In this document: positions 27,162 through 35,166 of the stretch, in pieces
Position numbering within the stretch: the stretch's first letter is position 1
Layout: each line of letters opens with the position of its first letter
NCBI GenBank assembly: GCA_016871805.1
Contig: VHCG01000005.1
Location: 47,373 to 111,372, forward strand
Source of the DNA: Verrucomicrobiota bacterium
Lineage (GTDB): Bacteria > Verrucomicrobiota > Verrucomicrobiia > Limisphaerales > UBA9464
Reading direction: 5' to 3'
Length of the DNA: 64,000 nucleotides
Translations under genes and position numbers: made by a program
The notes under the pieces: model-generated
What the model was told of the DNA's origin: nothing
Databases searched by the model: none
The model's input: only the letters and a program-made list of their open reading frames with translations

Positions 27162-29416
27162 CGCAATCGCCCTCCAACTCGTGGCTGCGCCAGTGGTCCG
27201 GACCGATGACCTCGGATCTGGTGCGGGTGCCGGGAGCCTTCGGCCTGGGGCAGGTTCCCGCGCGCTTTATGCCCGATGCGGTGACCACGATGGTGTGCGG
27301 TTATTGCTCCACCGGCTGCGGTCTTCAGGTGCATCTCCGGAATGGCGAAGCGGTCAATCTCACACCCGATCCCGAGTATCCGGTCAACCTCGGCATGGCG
27401 TGCCCCAAAGGCTGGGAGGCGCTGACCGCACTGGAGGCGACGGACCGGGCGACCCGCCCCCTGCTGCGCAATCGCGAGACTGGAGCACTCGAGCCCGTTT
27501 CGTGGCTGCGGGCGGTCGATGAATTTGTCGCGCGGTTCAAGGGCATCCAGGAACGTCACGGACAGCATAGCATCGCCTTCCTGAGCACCGGCCAGATGTG
27601 CACCGAGGAAATGGCGTTGCTCGGGGCGCTGTTCAAGTTCGGGATGGGCGGCCTGCACTGCGACTCAAACACGCGGCAGTGCATGGCGACCGCGCACGTC
27701 GCCTACAAGCAGAGCTTCGGCTTCGACGCGCCGCCGTTCACCTACGCGGACTTCGAGGAGTCAGACTGCCTCGTCTTCGTGGGCGCCAACCCGTGCATCG
27801 CGCATCCGATTATGTGGCAGCGGATGCTGCGGAATCCTCGGAAACCCGACATCATCGTGCTCGATCCACGGCGCACCGAGACGGTGATGAACGCGACGCT
27901 GCACCTGCCGCTCGCGCCGAAGTCCGATCTCACGCTGCTCTACGGAATCGCGAACGCGCTGATCCGGCGCGGGGCGGTGAAGCGGGACTTTGTGGAAGCG
28001 CACACCAACGGTTTCGAGAACTTCGCCCGGTTCGTGGGCGAATTCACACCGGAACAGGTCTGCGCTGCGGCCGGCCTGGACCGCGCGGACTTCGACCAGT
28101 GCGTCGAGCTCATCGCGACCCGGGTGCGGGTGAGCTTCTGGTGGACGATGGGGGTCAACCAGGGACACGAATCTACCCGCACCGCGCAGGCCCTCATCAA
28201 CCTTGCGTTGATGACCGGGAACATCGGCCGGCCCGGCACGGGGGCCAACAGTATCACCGGTCAATGCAACGCGATGGGGTCGCGGCTCTACTCCAACGTG
28301 ACATCTCTGTTAGGCGGACGCGACTTCGCCCAGACTGCGCACCGGGAGGAGGTTGCCGGGTTGCTGGAGATGCCAACCGAAGCGATTCCGTCCGCGTCCT
28401 CTTGGGCTTACGACCAGATCGTGGACGGCATCGAATCCGGCGCGATCCGCGGTCTGTGGGTCATTGCCACGAACTCCTCGCACTCCTGGATTCAGCAGGA
28501 CCGGTTCAATGAACTGGTGAAGAAGCTGGAATTCCTCGTCGTGCAGGACCTTTACCCAACGACTGAAACGGCGCAGCGAGCCGACCTCGTTTTGCCCGCG
28601 GCCGGTTGGGGAGAAAAGGAGGGCACCCTGATCAACAGCGAGCGCCGCATCGGGCTCGTGAAGAAGGTGCGGCGAGCGCCGGGCGAGGCGTTGAGCGATT
28701 TCAGCATCTTCCGTCTAATCGCCGAGGGTTGGGGCTGCGGCGGGCTGTTCCGCGAATGGCGTTCGCCGGAAGCCGCGTTCCAGATCCTCAAACGCCTCAG
28801 CGCCGGACGCCCCTGCGATATCACCGGCGTCCGTGACTACCGGCACCTGGACGAAACAGGAGGGATTCAGTGGCCCTATCCGGAAGTCGAATGTCGGAAG
28901 CCGGAAACCGGAAGTGAGGAAACAGCTTCGCAGCTGGCACTTCACACTTCCGATTCCAAGGACAAAGAGCGCCGACTCTTCGCTGACGGCCAGTTTTTCA
29001 CGCCAGACCGGCGCGCACTGTTCCTCTTCGACTCACCGCGGCCGGTCGCGGAGCCGACGAGCAGTGAATTTCCAATGGTGCTGCTCACCGGCCGCGGCAC
29101 GTCGGCGCAATGGCATACCAACACACGCACCGGCAAATCGGCCATCCTGCGCAAACTCTATCCGGCCGAATGCTACGCGGAGATTCATCCCGACGACGCG
29201 AGGCGGTTGGGAATCGTTCCCGGAGGAAAGGTGCGGATCCGTTCCCGCCGGGCAGAGTTGGTGGCCAATGCATTCGTGACGCCCACAGTGCAGCCCGGGC
29301 AGGTGTTCATTCCGATGCATTATGACGCCGTGAACCGGCTGACCTGCGCGAGCTTTGACCCCCATTCCCGGCAACCGAGCTACAAGCATTGCGCCGTGGC
29401 GCTTGCGCCGGCCTGA
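27158..29416 (+). CDS. nasA: Molybdopterin nitrate reductase catalytic subunit (NasA/NarB type)
   Basis: A 752-residue Mo-bisMGD oxidoreductase. The N-terminal [4Fe-4S] site is Cys47, Cys50, Cys54 and Cys82 (CGYCSTGC ... CPKG). The Mo ligand is probably Cys175 in '[19 protein letters not shown]', the assimilatory nitrate reductase pattern. Other blocks are '[10 protein letters not shown]', 'LDPRRTET', '[23 protein letters not shown]' and the C-terminal cofactor-binding beta domain ('[18 protein letters not shown]'). No Tat signal is visible, so it is cytoplasmic. The GTG start overlaps the previous stop by 4 nt. Residues about 575-600 come from an inserted palindromic element. Electrons probably arrive from the DmsBC fusion. 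Confidence 0.9.
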   Translation: MTQSPSNSWLRQWSGPMTSDLVRVPGAFGLGQVPARFMPDAVTTMVCGYCSTGCGLQVHLRNGEAVNLTPDPEYPVNLGMACPKGWEALTALEATDRATRPLLRNRETGALEPVSWLRAVDEFVARFKGIQERHGQHSIAFLSTGQMCTEEMALLGALFKFGMGGLHCDSNTRQCMATAHVAYKQSFGFDAPPFTYADFEESDCLVFVGANPCIAHPIMWQRMLRNPRKPDIIVLDPRRTETVMNATLHLPLAPKSDLTLLYGIANALIRRGAVKRDFVEAHTNGFENFARFVGEFTPEQVCAAAGLDRADFDQCVELIATRVRVSFWWTMGVNQGHESTRTAQALINLALMTGNIGRPGTGANSITGQCNAMGSRLYSNVTSLLGGRDFAQTAHREEVAGLLEMPTEAIPSASSWAYDQIVDGIESGAIRGLWVIATNSSHSWIQQDRFNELVKKLEFLVVQDLYPTTETAQRADLVLPAAGWGEKEGTLINSERRIGLVKKVRRAPGEALSDFSIFRLIAEGWGCGGLFREWRSPEAAFQILKRLSAGRPCDITGVRDYRHLDETGGIQWPYPEVECRKPETGSEETASQLALHTSDSKDKERRLFADGQFFTPDRRALFLFDSPRPVAEPTSSEFPMVLLTGRGTSAQWHTNTRTGKSAILRKLYPAECYAEIHPDDARRLGIVPGGKVRIRSRRAELVANAFVTPTVQPGQVFIPMHYDAVNRLTCASFDPHSRQPSYKHCAVALAPA
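28880..28957. repeat. In-frame palindromic element (copy 2, in nasA)
   Basis: About 78 bp of diverged GGAAGTC-type heptamers (CGGAAGTC.AATGTCGGAAGCCGGAAACCGGAAGTG) followed by inverse heptamers (CACTTCACACTTCCGATTCC). It reads in frame as a hydrophilic insert with K-PETGS...TSD, matching the insert in the DmsBC fusion. It sits before the C-terminal beta domain of NasA, probably in a surface linker. Confidence 0.7.
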
Positions 29417-29420
29417 ACCG

Positions 29421-29470
29421 TCAGCGCAGCCGATACGCGGTGAGGTTCCGGCTGTCGCGCACGAACTGGC
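29421..29470 (-). pseudogene. C-terminal remnant of an unknown convergent gene at the island edge
   Basis: Read on the minus strand, this stretch encodes RQFVRDSRNLTAYRLR followed by a stop, which looks like a genuine protein C-terminus. The frame is cut off by the long hairpin at 29470-29530. It may be the tail of the gene that lay after nasA in the donor. Too short to name. Confidence 0.35.
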
Positions 29471-29530
29471 GTGACCTCGCAAAACTGATCCAGACTCTCA
29501 CTCCCTCTGGATCAGTTTTACGAGGTCACG
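29470..29530. terminator. 25-bp inverted repeat after nasA (terminator-like or palindromic element)
   Basis: Arms 29470-29494 and 29506-29530 (CGTGACCTCGCAAAACTGAT... and its inverse) pair over 25 bp with one mismatch around an 11-nt loop. It is 54 nt after the nasA stop, so it could end transcription of the reductase operon, but the arms are unusually long and there is no clean T tract. It lies right at the island/repeat boundary. Confidence 0.6.
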
Positions 29531-29540
29531 TCAAAACCAC

Positions 29541-30261
29541 GACCGCCTTCCAATCTGAAGGCACACCCATAGCCGTCGACGACTGTCTTCCCGTCTAACA
29601 GAATCTCGCATCACAGAGGCGAGAACCGTGTCGACTCGGCCCGCGGGGTCAAGCCAACCTCCGCGCGCGTATGACCACGCTCGGACTCGAGATCGGGGGC
29701 ACCAAACTCCAGCTGGTCGCCGGAACACGAGACGGACGTCTCCTCGAACGGCGCCGACTCCAGGTGGATCGGGCCTCGGGTGGAGATGGCATTCGTGCCG
29801 AACTGGCCCACCACCTCCCTGCCCTGATCGAGGCCCACAAACCCATCGGGATCGGGGTTGGCTTTGGCGGTCCCGTCGACCATCGGACCGGACGGATCGC
29901 GTGCTCCCACCAGATCCAAGGCTGGCATCAGTTCGAACTCGGCCAGTGGCTTCACGGACTGACCCATCTCCCCATTGCGATCGACAACGACGCGAATGTG
30001 GCCGCACTCGGTGAAGCCCGCCATGGAGCCGGCACCCACCACGATCCGGTCCTCTGGATCAACATGGGCAGCGGGGTCGGCGGTGGACTCGTCATCGGCC
30101 GTCGCATCTACCACGGCGCCATCCCCGGAGAGGCCGAACTCGGACACCTCCGGCTGGACAAGTCCGGCACGATCGTCGAGGAGCGCTGTTCCGGTTGGGC
30201 GGTGGATCGACGGGTACGCGAGGCCGTGCGTCTCCATCCCGAGGGTCCACTGGCCCGACAC
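29541..30261 (+). repeat. Right copy of the ~720-bp imperfect direct repeat
   Basis: It starts with the last nine codons and stop of a second cytochrome allele (29543-29572, reading PPSNLKAHP), then 98 nt of spacer and the 5' 591 nt of the intact ROK gene. It pairs with 12718-13437. Confidence 0.9.
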
Positions 30262-30600
30262 GTGGGGGATGCCAGACAGGGCGAAGCACGGTTCCTGGCT
30301 CCGGCCCTGGCCGACCACGACCCGATCGCCCAGGCCATCCTGAGCGAGCTCGCCGACAACCTCGCCTTCGCCCTCTCCCACGCGGTCCATCTCTTCCATC
30401 CAGGCATCATCGTCGTGGGCGGCGGTCTTTCCCTGATCGGGACGCCACTGCGCGACGCCATCGCCACCGGTCTCCCGCGGTATGTGATGGACTCGTTCCA
30501 CCCGGTCCCGGAGATCGCGCTCGCCGGCCTCGGCGAGGATTCCGTGCCGGTGGGGGCTCTCGCCCTTGCCTTCGACGCGGCTGGCACGGCACAGGGCTGA
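29671..30600 (+). CDS. ROK family sugar kinase (intact copy)
   Basis: A 309-residue ROK protein of normal length. It has the ATP phosphate loop 'EIGGTKLQLVAG', 'GFGGPVDHRTGRI', catalytic Asp in 'DNDANVAALGE', 'NMGSGVGGGLVIGRRIYHGAIPGEAELGH' with the conserved Glu-His, and the C-terminal 'HPGIIVVGGGLS'. The usual CxCGxxGC zinc motif is reduced to 'EERCSGWAVD', so substrate prediction is unsafe; glucose, N-acetylglucosamine or fructose are possible. The SIS isomerase follows after 67 nt, which suggests a sugar-phosphate function. This is the functional counterpart of the truncated copy at 12847. Confidence 0.88.
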   Translation: MTTLGLEIGGTKLQLVAGTRDGRLLERRRLQVDRASGGDGIRAELAHHLPALIEAHKPIGIGVGFGGPVDHRTGRIACSHQIQGWHQFELGQWLHGLTHLPIAIDNDANVAALGEARHGAGTHHDPVLWINMGSGVGGGLVIGRRIYHGAIPGEAELGHLRLDKSGTIVEERCSGWAVDRRVREAVRLHPEGPLARHVGDARQGEARFLAPALADHDPIAQAILSELADNLAFALSHAVHLFHPGIIVVGGGLSLIGTPLRDAIATGLPRYVMDSFHPVPEIALAGLGEDSVPVGALALAFDAAGTAQG

Positions 30601-30667
30601 TCCGCTGTCCGAAGCACGCCCCATTTTCTCCTTGGAGCCCTTGCCCCTGTGCCAGGAGCATTGGTCC

Positions 30668-31237
30668 ATGATCGATTGGATCTCGTCCTACCTCGCCGAA
30701 CAGCAACGCCTCCTCGGCACCCTCGACCCAAAGCAGCTTGCGTCGCTGATTGCAACCCTCCAGGACGCCCACCGGCGCGACGCCCAGGTGTTCGTCATCG
30801 GCAACGGCGGCAGCGCCGCCAACGCGAGCCACTTCACGGTCGACCTCGGAAAGGGCGCCTCGGATGTCCTGCCCCGCCGCTTCCGTGTCCTGTCCCTGAC
30901 CGACAACGTCGCCTGGATCACCGCCCTCGGGAACGACTACAGCTACGAGGACGTCTTTGTGCGCCAGCTGGAGAACTACGCCCGCCCCGGCGACGTTCTG
31001 ATCGGCATCAGCGTCAGTGGCAATTCGCCCAACTGCGTGAAGGCCTTCGAGTGGGCCAAGGCCCAGGGACTGAAGCGGATCGCCCTCGTCGGCGCCAAGC
31101 GCGGCAAGATGGCGGAGCTGGCAGACCAGCCGGTGGTGATTCCCGACACCCATTACGGGCGGGTCGAGGACGCCCAGATGACCATCCTCCACCTCCTCGC
31201 CTACGCCTTCTGGGAGAATCCCAAGTGGGCCCAGTGA
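30668..31237 (+). CDS. SIS-domain sugar isomerase (GmhA-like)
   Basis: A 189-residue SIS-domain protein close to phosphoheptose isomerase: 'VFVIGNGGSAANASHFTVDLGKGA', 'DNVAWITALGNDYSYEDVFVRQLE', 'GDVLIGISVSGNSPN' and 'HYGRVEDAQMTILHLLAYAF'. GmhA converts sedoheptulose 7-phosphate to a heptose 7-phosphate for surface glycans. A HldE/RfaE-type nucleotidyltransferase domain is encoded at 49132, so heptose activation is plausible. Its ATG follows the ROK stop by 67 nt. Confidence 0.85.
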   Translation: MIDWISSYLAEQQRLLGTLDPKQLASLIATLQDAHRRDAQVFVIGNGGSAANASHFTVDLGKGASDVLPRRFRVLSLTDNVAWITALGNDYSYEDVFVRQLENYARPGDVLIGISVSGNSPNCVKAFEWAKAQGLKRIALVGAKRGKMAELADQPVVIPDTHYGRVEDAQMTILHLLAYAFWENPKWAQ

Positions 31238-31279
31238 CGCCGACCGCCGCCGGGCGGTGACCGGCCCGCTCACCCCATC

Positions 31280-32920
31280 GTGCCGATCAGCGATCACATC
31301 CGGAACAAGCTGTCCCAGATCCCGCATCGTCCCGGGGTCTACCTGCACAAGGACCGCTTCGGGACGGTGATCTACGTCGGCAAGGCCCGGGATCTCCGAA
31401 AACGGGTCTCCCAGTACTTCCACCCGTCCCGACGCATGGGATGGGACCTCAAGTTCAACGCCCTCGTGGAGGCCATCCACGATCTCGACTGGCACGTCGT
31501 CAAATCCGAGCCGGAGTCGCTGCTGCTCGAAAGCAAGCTCATCAAAGAGTTCCAGCCCCGGTTCAACATCGACCTGAAGGACGACAAACGGTTCCTGATG
31601 TTGAAGGTGAACCTCAATGATCCCATTCCGAGGTTCACCCTGACACGGCTCCGGAAGGACGACGGCTGCATCTACTTCGGTCCGTTCGCCCACTCCGGGA
31701 GCGTCCGCCGTGCGCTGACGCTCATGCGCCGGAAGTTCCACCTCCGGGGCTGTCGTCCGCTCACCCCCGGCGAGGCCGACTACAAACACTGCCTCTACGG
31801 CAATCTCAAGCACTGCACCGCCCCCTGCATCGGCAACGTGAGCCGGGAGCAGTACCTCGCCCAGGTCCGGGCCGGGATCGAGTTCCTCCAGGGACAGACC
31901 GATGAACTGCGCTCCGAGCTCGAGAAGGAGATGCAGAAGGCCGCGACCGATCTGGACTTCGAGAAGGCCGCCCAGCTGCGGGACGCCCTTGAGGACCTCA
32001 AGCGCACCACCCAGAAGACCGAGAAGTTCGAGCGCATTCCCTACACCCTCCCCGTGGCGGTCAACCCCGAGGCCGATCTCCGGGAACTGTCCCGCGTGCT
32101 GGAACTGCCCGAGCCCCCGGCGCGGATCGAGGGGTTCGACATCTCCAACATCAGCGGAACGTTCGTCGTGGCCTCGATGGTGAGCTTCTGGCACGCCCGA
32201 CCCGACCGCAGCCACTACCGACGCTTCCGGATGAAGTCGGTCGTACAACAGGACGACTTTGCCAGCATGGCCGAGACGATCCGACGCCGGTACTCGCGTC
32301 TCCTGCGGGAGGTGCGATCGGGAGGCCTCGACCCAAGCGATGCGGAGTCCGGCGAGGGCAGCGTCCCGGAACTCCAGCGGGCCATCGACGACACCGCAGC
32401 CGCCCATCGCGGACGTCCGGCCCGTTCCGACACCGACGCGACCGTTGTCCCGTGGAGCCCCGCTCCGCCCGCCAAGGCCCGCCTTCCCGACCTCATCCTG
32501 ATCGACGGCGGTCGCGGTCAGCTCAACGCCGCCCGCGCAGAGCTTGCGCAGCTGGGTCTCGAATCCATCCCCATCCTCGGCCTCGCCAAGGAAAACGAGG
32601 AGATCTACCTGCCCCACCGGGACGAACCCCTCCGCCTGGGACTCGACAGTCCGGCGGTGAAGCTTCTGCAGCGGGTCCGCGATGAGGCCCATCGGTTCGC
32701 CAACACCTACAATGCCCAGCTCCGGCTGAAGAAGATCTCCGAGAGCATCCTCGACGAGTTCCCAAGCATCGGCGAAGGACGCAAACAGGCGCTCCTTCGG
32801 CGCTTCGGCTCGGTCCAACGGCTCCGCACGGCAACGATCGACCAGATCGCCGACGTTCCCGGATTCGGCGGCGTCCTGGCCTCCGAGCTCAAGCGATTCC
32901 TCGAGGCACGCCAAGGCTGA
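31280..32920 (+). CDS. uvrC: Excinuclease ABC subunit C
   Basis: A 546-residue UvrC. The GIY-YIG 3'-incision nuclease is at about 12-95 ('PGVYLHKDRFGTVIYVGKARDLRKRV'), the UvrB-interaction UVR motif near 210-250 ('DLDFEKAAQLRDALEDLK'), the RNase H-like 5'-incision domain from about 285 ('IEGFDISNISG', 'DLILIDGGRGQLNAA') and the C-terminal helix-hairpin-helix ('FPSIGEGRKQALLRRFGSVQRL'). It acts in nucleotide excision repair. About 55 low-complexity residues (roughly 345-400) are inserted in the RNase H-like domain. Start is GTG at 31280. Confidence 0.93.
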   Translation: MPISDHIRNKLSQIPHRPGVYLHKDRFGTVIYVGKARDLRKRVSQYFHPSRRMGWDLKFNALVEAIHDLDWHVVKSEPESLLLESKLIKEFQPRFNIDLKDDKRFLMLKVNLNDPIPRFTLTRLRKDDGCIYFGPFAHSGSVRRALTLMRRKFHLRGCRPLTPGEADYKHCLYGNLKHCTAPCIGNVSREQYLAQVRAGIEFLQGQTDELRSELEKEMQKAATDLDFEKAAQLRDALEDLKRTTQKTEKFERIPYTLPVAVNPEADLRELSRVLELPEPPARIEGFDISNISGTFVVASMVSFWHARPDRSHYRRFRMKSVVQQDDFASMAETIRRRYSRLLREVRSGGLDPSDAESGEGSVPELQRAIDDTAAAHRGRPARSDTDATVVPWSPAPPAKARLPDLILIDGGRGQLNAARAELAQLGLESIPILGLAKENEEIYLPHRDEPLRLGLDSPAVKLLQRVRDEAHRFANTYNAQLRLKKISESILDEFPSIGEGRKQALLRRFGSVQRLRTATIDQIADVPGFGGVLASELKRFLEARQG

Positions 32921-32938
32921 TTCCGGCAGCACCCCGGA

Positions 32939-33373
32939 TCAGGAACCCCCTGCAACCGGACCGGACGATCCCCCTGCCCCGGTGCCGCCTCCCCTCAGGA
33001 TCCGGTCCAAGCGCTCACAATCCCGCTTGAGGGATGCGGTGGCGGCCGAGAACGGCACCTGCTGGGACAGATTTCTAAGGCGGAGCAATCCCGCCAAGGC
33101 GGCAAGAAAGTACAGCCCAGCAATCCCCACCAGGACGCCCACCGGCGACACAGGCCAGAGGGCCACCACCACGGCGGCACTCAGGCACAGCAACCCCAGC
33201 AGCGCCAAGGACCACGTCGCGACGAGAAGCCCCACCATCCGGAGCAACCGGACCCGCTCCAGCCGGAGGGCGGCGGCCCACAGATCGACCCGATCCGTCA
33301 GGACGCCCCCCACCAGCGAGACCCACGAGGCCAGATGGGACCGGAGCCTCAGGAGACCCAGAAGCGAGGTCAT
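32939..33373 (-). CDS. YqjE/phage-holin-like membrane protein
   Basis: A 144-residue small membrane protein. After a short N-terminus (MTSLLGLLRLRSHLASWVSLV) it has two hydrophobic helices, near 48-75 (VGLLVATWSLALLGLLCLSAAVVV) and 78-103 (SPVGVLVGIAGLYFLAALAGLL), and a charged C-terminal tail. This is the YqjE (Phage_holin_3_6/DUF1469) pattern, usually paired with a YqjD-type protein as here: its ATG overlaps the stop of the upstream DUF883 gene by 4 nt. Role unknown; such pairs are linked to stress and ribosome/membrane association in enterobacteria. Confidence 0.6.
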   Translation of the reverse strand: MTSLLGLLRLRSHLASWVSLVGGVLTDRVDLWAAALRLERVRLLRMVGLLVATWSLALLGLLCLSAAVVVALWPVSPVGVLVGIAGLYFLAALAGLLRLRNLSQQVPFSAATASLKRDCERLDRILRGGGTGAGGSSGPVAGGS

Positions 33374-33687
33374 GCGGACCGACGACGGGTGGCCCAGACG
33401 CCGGCAGCCAGGCCCACGACGAACGCGACCCCCGCCGATTCCCAAGGGTGGGACCGGACCGAGGCATCGGCCGCCGCCATGCCCCGTTTCGCCGTGTCCG
33501 AGGCGCGACAGGCAAGGCCATCACACGCCTCACCCGTCTGGGACAGGATCTGGGACAAACGGCCGCGGAGATCCGCGATCCGGGATTCCTCGGGTGGATT
33601 GCGATTCTGAAGGAGGGCCTCGAGGTCGGAGGCGAGGGTGTGGAGATCCGAGACGACCCTCTCGGAGCGGAGTGTGTTTTGAGTCAT
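33370..33687 (-). CDS. DUF883 family (YqjD/ElaB-like) membrane-anchored protein
   Basis: A 105-residue protein: a helical charged N-terminal part ('LHTLASDLEALLQNRNPPEES...LRGRLSQIL') and a C-terminal membrane segment ending in Arg residues ('WESAGVAFVVGLAAGVWATRRRSA'). This is the DUF883/YqjD layout, which can tether ribosomes to the membrane in stationary phase in E. coli. The start MTQNTLRSE was chosen because upstream residues are not protein-like. Translationally coupled to the YqjE-like gene. Confidence 0.7.
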   Translation of the reverse strand: MTQNTLRSERVVSDLHTLASDLEALLQNRNPPEESRIADLRGRLSQILSQTGEACDGLACRASDTAKRGMAAADASVRSHPWESAGVAFVVGLAAGVWATRRRSA

Positions 33688-33853
33688 GGAAGTAATGGGT
33701 TTTTGATCTGACCGTGGACGTGTAGTCCCACCCCATGTCTGACCGCAAATCTCTCTGTGTCCGACGCTGGGCTCCTCGCTCCGGGTCCTTCCCTTGAATC
33801 GTTTTGACCGCGGACACGTCCTTCGCCAGCGTTCCCCACACAATCGCTACCCG

Positions 33854-34246
33854 ATGAAACCTCTCTCCGTTCTCTTGCTCGCCGTCGCCCTCAGTTCCGT
33901 GGCCTTTGCCGCCGATGTGGACCTGAGCAAACTGCCGCCCGCCGCCCCCACGAAGGGGCTGACCTTTGACAAGGACATCAAGCCCCTCTTCGAGAAGTCC
34001 TGCTTCAAGTGCCACGGGGCCGAGAAGCAGAAGGGCAAGCTGCGCGTCGACTCCCTCGAAGCGACCCTGAAGGGCGGCGAGAACGGCGCGTCGGTTGTGA
34101 AGGGGGACAGCCTCAAGAGCTCCCTCCTCGTCTCGATCTCCGGACTCGACCCCGACACCGTCATGCCGCCCGAGGGCAAGGGCGAGCCGCTCACCAAGGA
34201 GCAGGTCGGGATCGTCCGCGCCTGGATCGACCAGGGCGCCAAGTAG
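33854..34246 (+). CDS. Small planctomycete-type cytochrome c domain protein
   Basis: A 130-residue exported protein: signal peptide (MKPLSVLLLAVALSSVAFA), then one heme c site CFKCH at 50-54 in 'DKDIKPLFEKSCFKCHGAEKQKGKLRVDS', and 'GLDPDTVMPPEGKGEPLT' with the likely axial Met. This is the PSCyt1 (planctomycete cytochrome C) domain, here as a stand-alone protein rather than the N-terminus of a DUF1553 protein. Probably a periplasmic electron carrier. Divergent from the DUF883 gene across about 165 nt. Confidence 0.85.
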   Translation: MKPLSVLLLAVALSSVAFAADVDLSKLPPAAPTKGLTFDKDIKPLFEKSCFKCHGAEKQKGKLRVDSLEATLKGGENGASVVKGDSLKSSLLVSISGLDPDTVMPPEGKGEPLTKEQVGIVRAWIDQGAK

Positions 34247-34280
34247 GGCAGCCCGCCGCAGGGATCCCCGTCCCTGCCCT

Positions 34281-34565
34281 TCAACCGCCCACAGCTGCAT
34301 CCGCCCGACGGGCCAGATCGAAGTCCTTGGCTGTCAGACCGCCCTTATCGTGGGTCGTGAGCGCCAGGGTCACCTTGTTCCACCGGATATCGATATCCGG
34401 GTGATGCTGGGCGTCTTCGGCCAGGCGAGCCACGGCATTGACGAAGGCCATGGCGGCGAGGAAGTCGGGGAACTCATAGGTCCGGTGGATCAGGCGATCC
34501 TGCAGGGACCACGACGGGATCGTCCGCATCTGATCGCGGAGCGCTGGGGCTTCGAGGAGTTCCAT
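34281..34565 (-). CDS. phhB: Pterin-4a-carbinolamine dehydratase
   Basis: A 94-residue protein of the PhhB/DCoH family with the signature 'EDAQHHPDIDIRWNKVTLALTTHDKGGLTAKDFDLA'. The enzyme recycles 4a-hydroxytetrahydrobiopterin made by aromatic amino-acid hydroxylases; bacterial homologues may instead serve molybdopterin or other pterin systems. No hydroxylase is nearby. It converges on the small cytochrome gene (34 nt apart) and its start is close to the divergent ECF sigma gene. Confidence 0.9.
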   Translation of the reverse strand: MELLEAPALRDQMRTIPSWSLQDRLIHRTYEFPDFLAAMAFVNAVARLAEDAQHHPDIDIRWNKVTLALTTHDKGGLTAKDFDLARRADAAVGG

Positions 34566-34648
34566 CGCTCTCGACAATCCGCCCTTCCGGATTTCCGGCA
34601 AGATTCCTCAGACAAATCCCCCGGCGCCATGCGTCCTCTCAGGAACGC

Positions 34649-35158
34649 ATGACCCCGGCCGAACTGGAACGCCTCTACGACACCCACGCCCAGGCGGTGT
34701 TTGCGTTCCTGCTCAATGTCACCCGGAACGAGGCCGACACCCGGGAGGCGCTCCAGGATCTCTTCCTCAAGCTCGGCCGCCGGGGACTCGACGTCGACGG
34801 ACTCCGGGACGAACGGGCCTACCTGCTCCGCCTGGCCCATCACCAGGCGATCGATGCGATCCGGAGGCGGGAGACGCGGCTTCGGATCGAGACCGCTTCG
34901 GCCGAACCCCTGGAAGTGTTTGCCAGCTCCCCGGATCCCGATACCGACACGTTCCGCGCCGAACTCTCGAAGGCCCTCGAGACGCTTCCCTCGGAGCAAC
35001 GCAGCGTGGTGCACCTCAAGCTCTGGGAGGGACGCTCATTCGTCGACATCGCGTCGATCCTCCAGATCCCCGCCAATACCGCCGCAAGCCGGTACCGGTA
35101 CGGACTCGAGAAGCTGCGTGGACACCTCCAACCCCTCTACGACGAACTCCATACCTGA
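34649..35158 (+). CDS. ECF-type RNA polymerase sigma factor
   Basis: A 169-residue extracytoplasmic-function sigma factor: sigma region 2 at about 8-75 ('LYDTHAQAVFAFLLNVTRNEADTREALQDLFLKL', 'AYLLRLAHHQAIDAIRRR') and region 4 at about 110-160 ('LETLPSEQRSVVHLKLWEGRSFVDIASILQIPANTAASRYRYGLEKLR'). It is followed after 8 nt by a single-span protein in the position of an anti-sigma factor. Target promoters are unknown; the large membrane protein further downstream may belong to the same unit. Confidence 0.9.
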   Translation: MTPAELERLYDTHAQAVFAFLLNVTRNEADTREALQDLFLKLGRRGLDVDGLRDERAYLLRLAHHQAIDAIRRRETRLRIETASAEPLEVFASSPDPDTDTFRAELSKALETLPSEQRSVVHLKLWEGRSFVDIASILQIPANTAASRYRYGLEKLRGHLQPLYDELHT

Positions 35159-35166
35159 ACCTCGCC

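Larger units (their letters stand above)
13438..29542. mobile_element. Nitrate-assimilation genomic island
   Basis: About 16.1 kb lying between the two ROK repeats and containing only nitrate/nitrite uptake and reduction genes with their regulator. No integrase or transposase is present. Direct repeats of about 720 bp at both edges, with the donor-like cyt-tail/ROK segment truncated at opposite ends, fit integration of a circular DNA by one crossover. A misassembly joining two strains would look similar. The first 230 bp (13438-13665) hold no convincing gene; a 36-codon ORF (13455-13564) is possible. Confidence 0.65.

Noticed and set aside
12718..30261. Island as a transposon with target-site duplication
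   Set aside because: The flanking repeats are about 720 bp and 5% diverged, far too long and different for a target duplication, and no transposase is present.
30407..32932. 841-codon ORF antisense to uvrC and the SIS gene
   Set aside because: Covers several well-identified genes on the other strand; no motif of its own.
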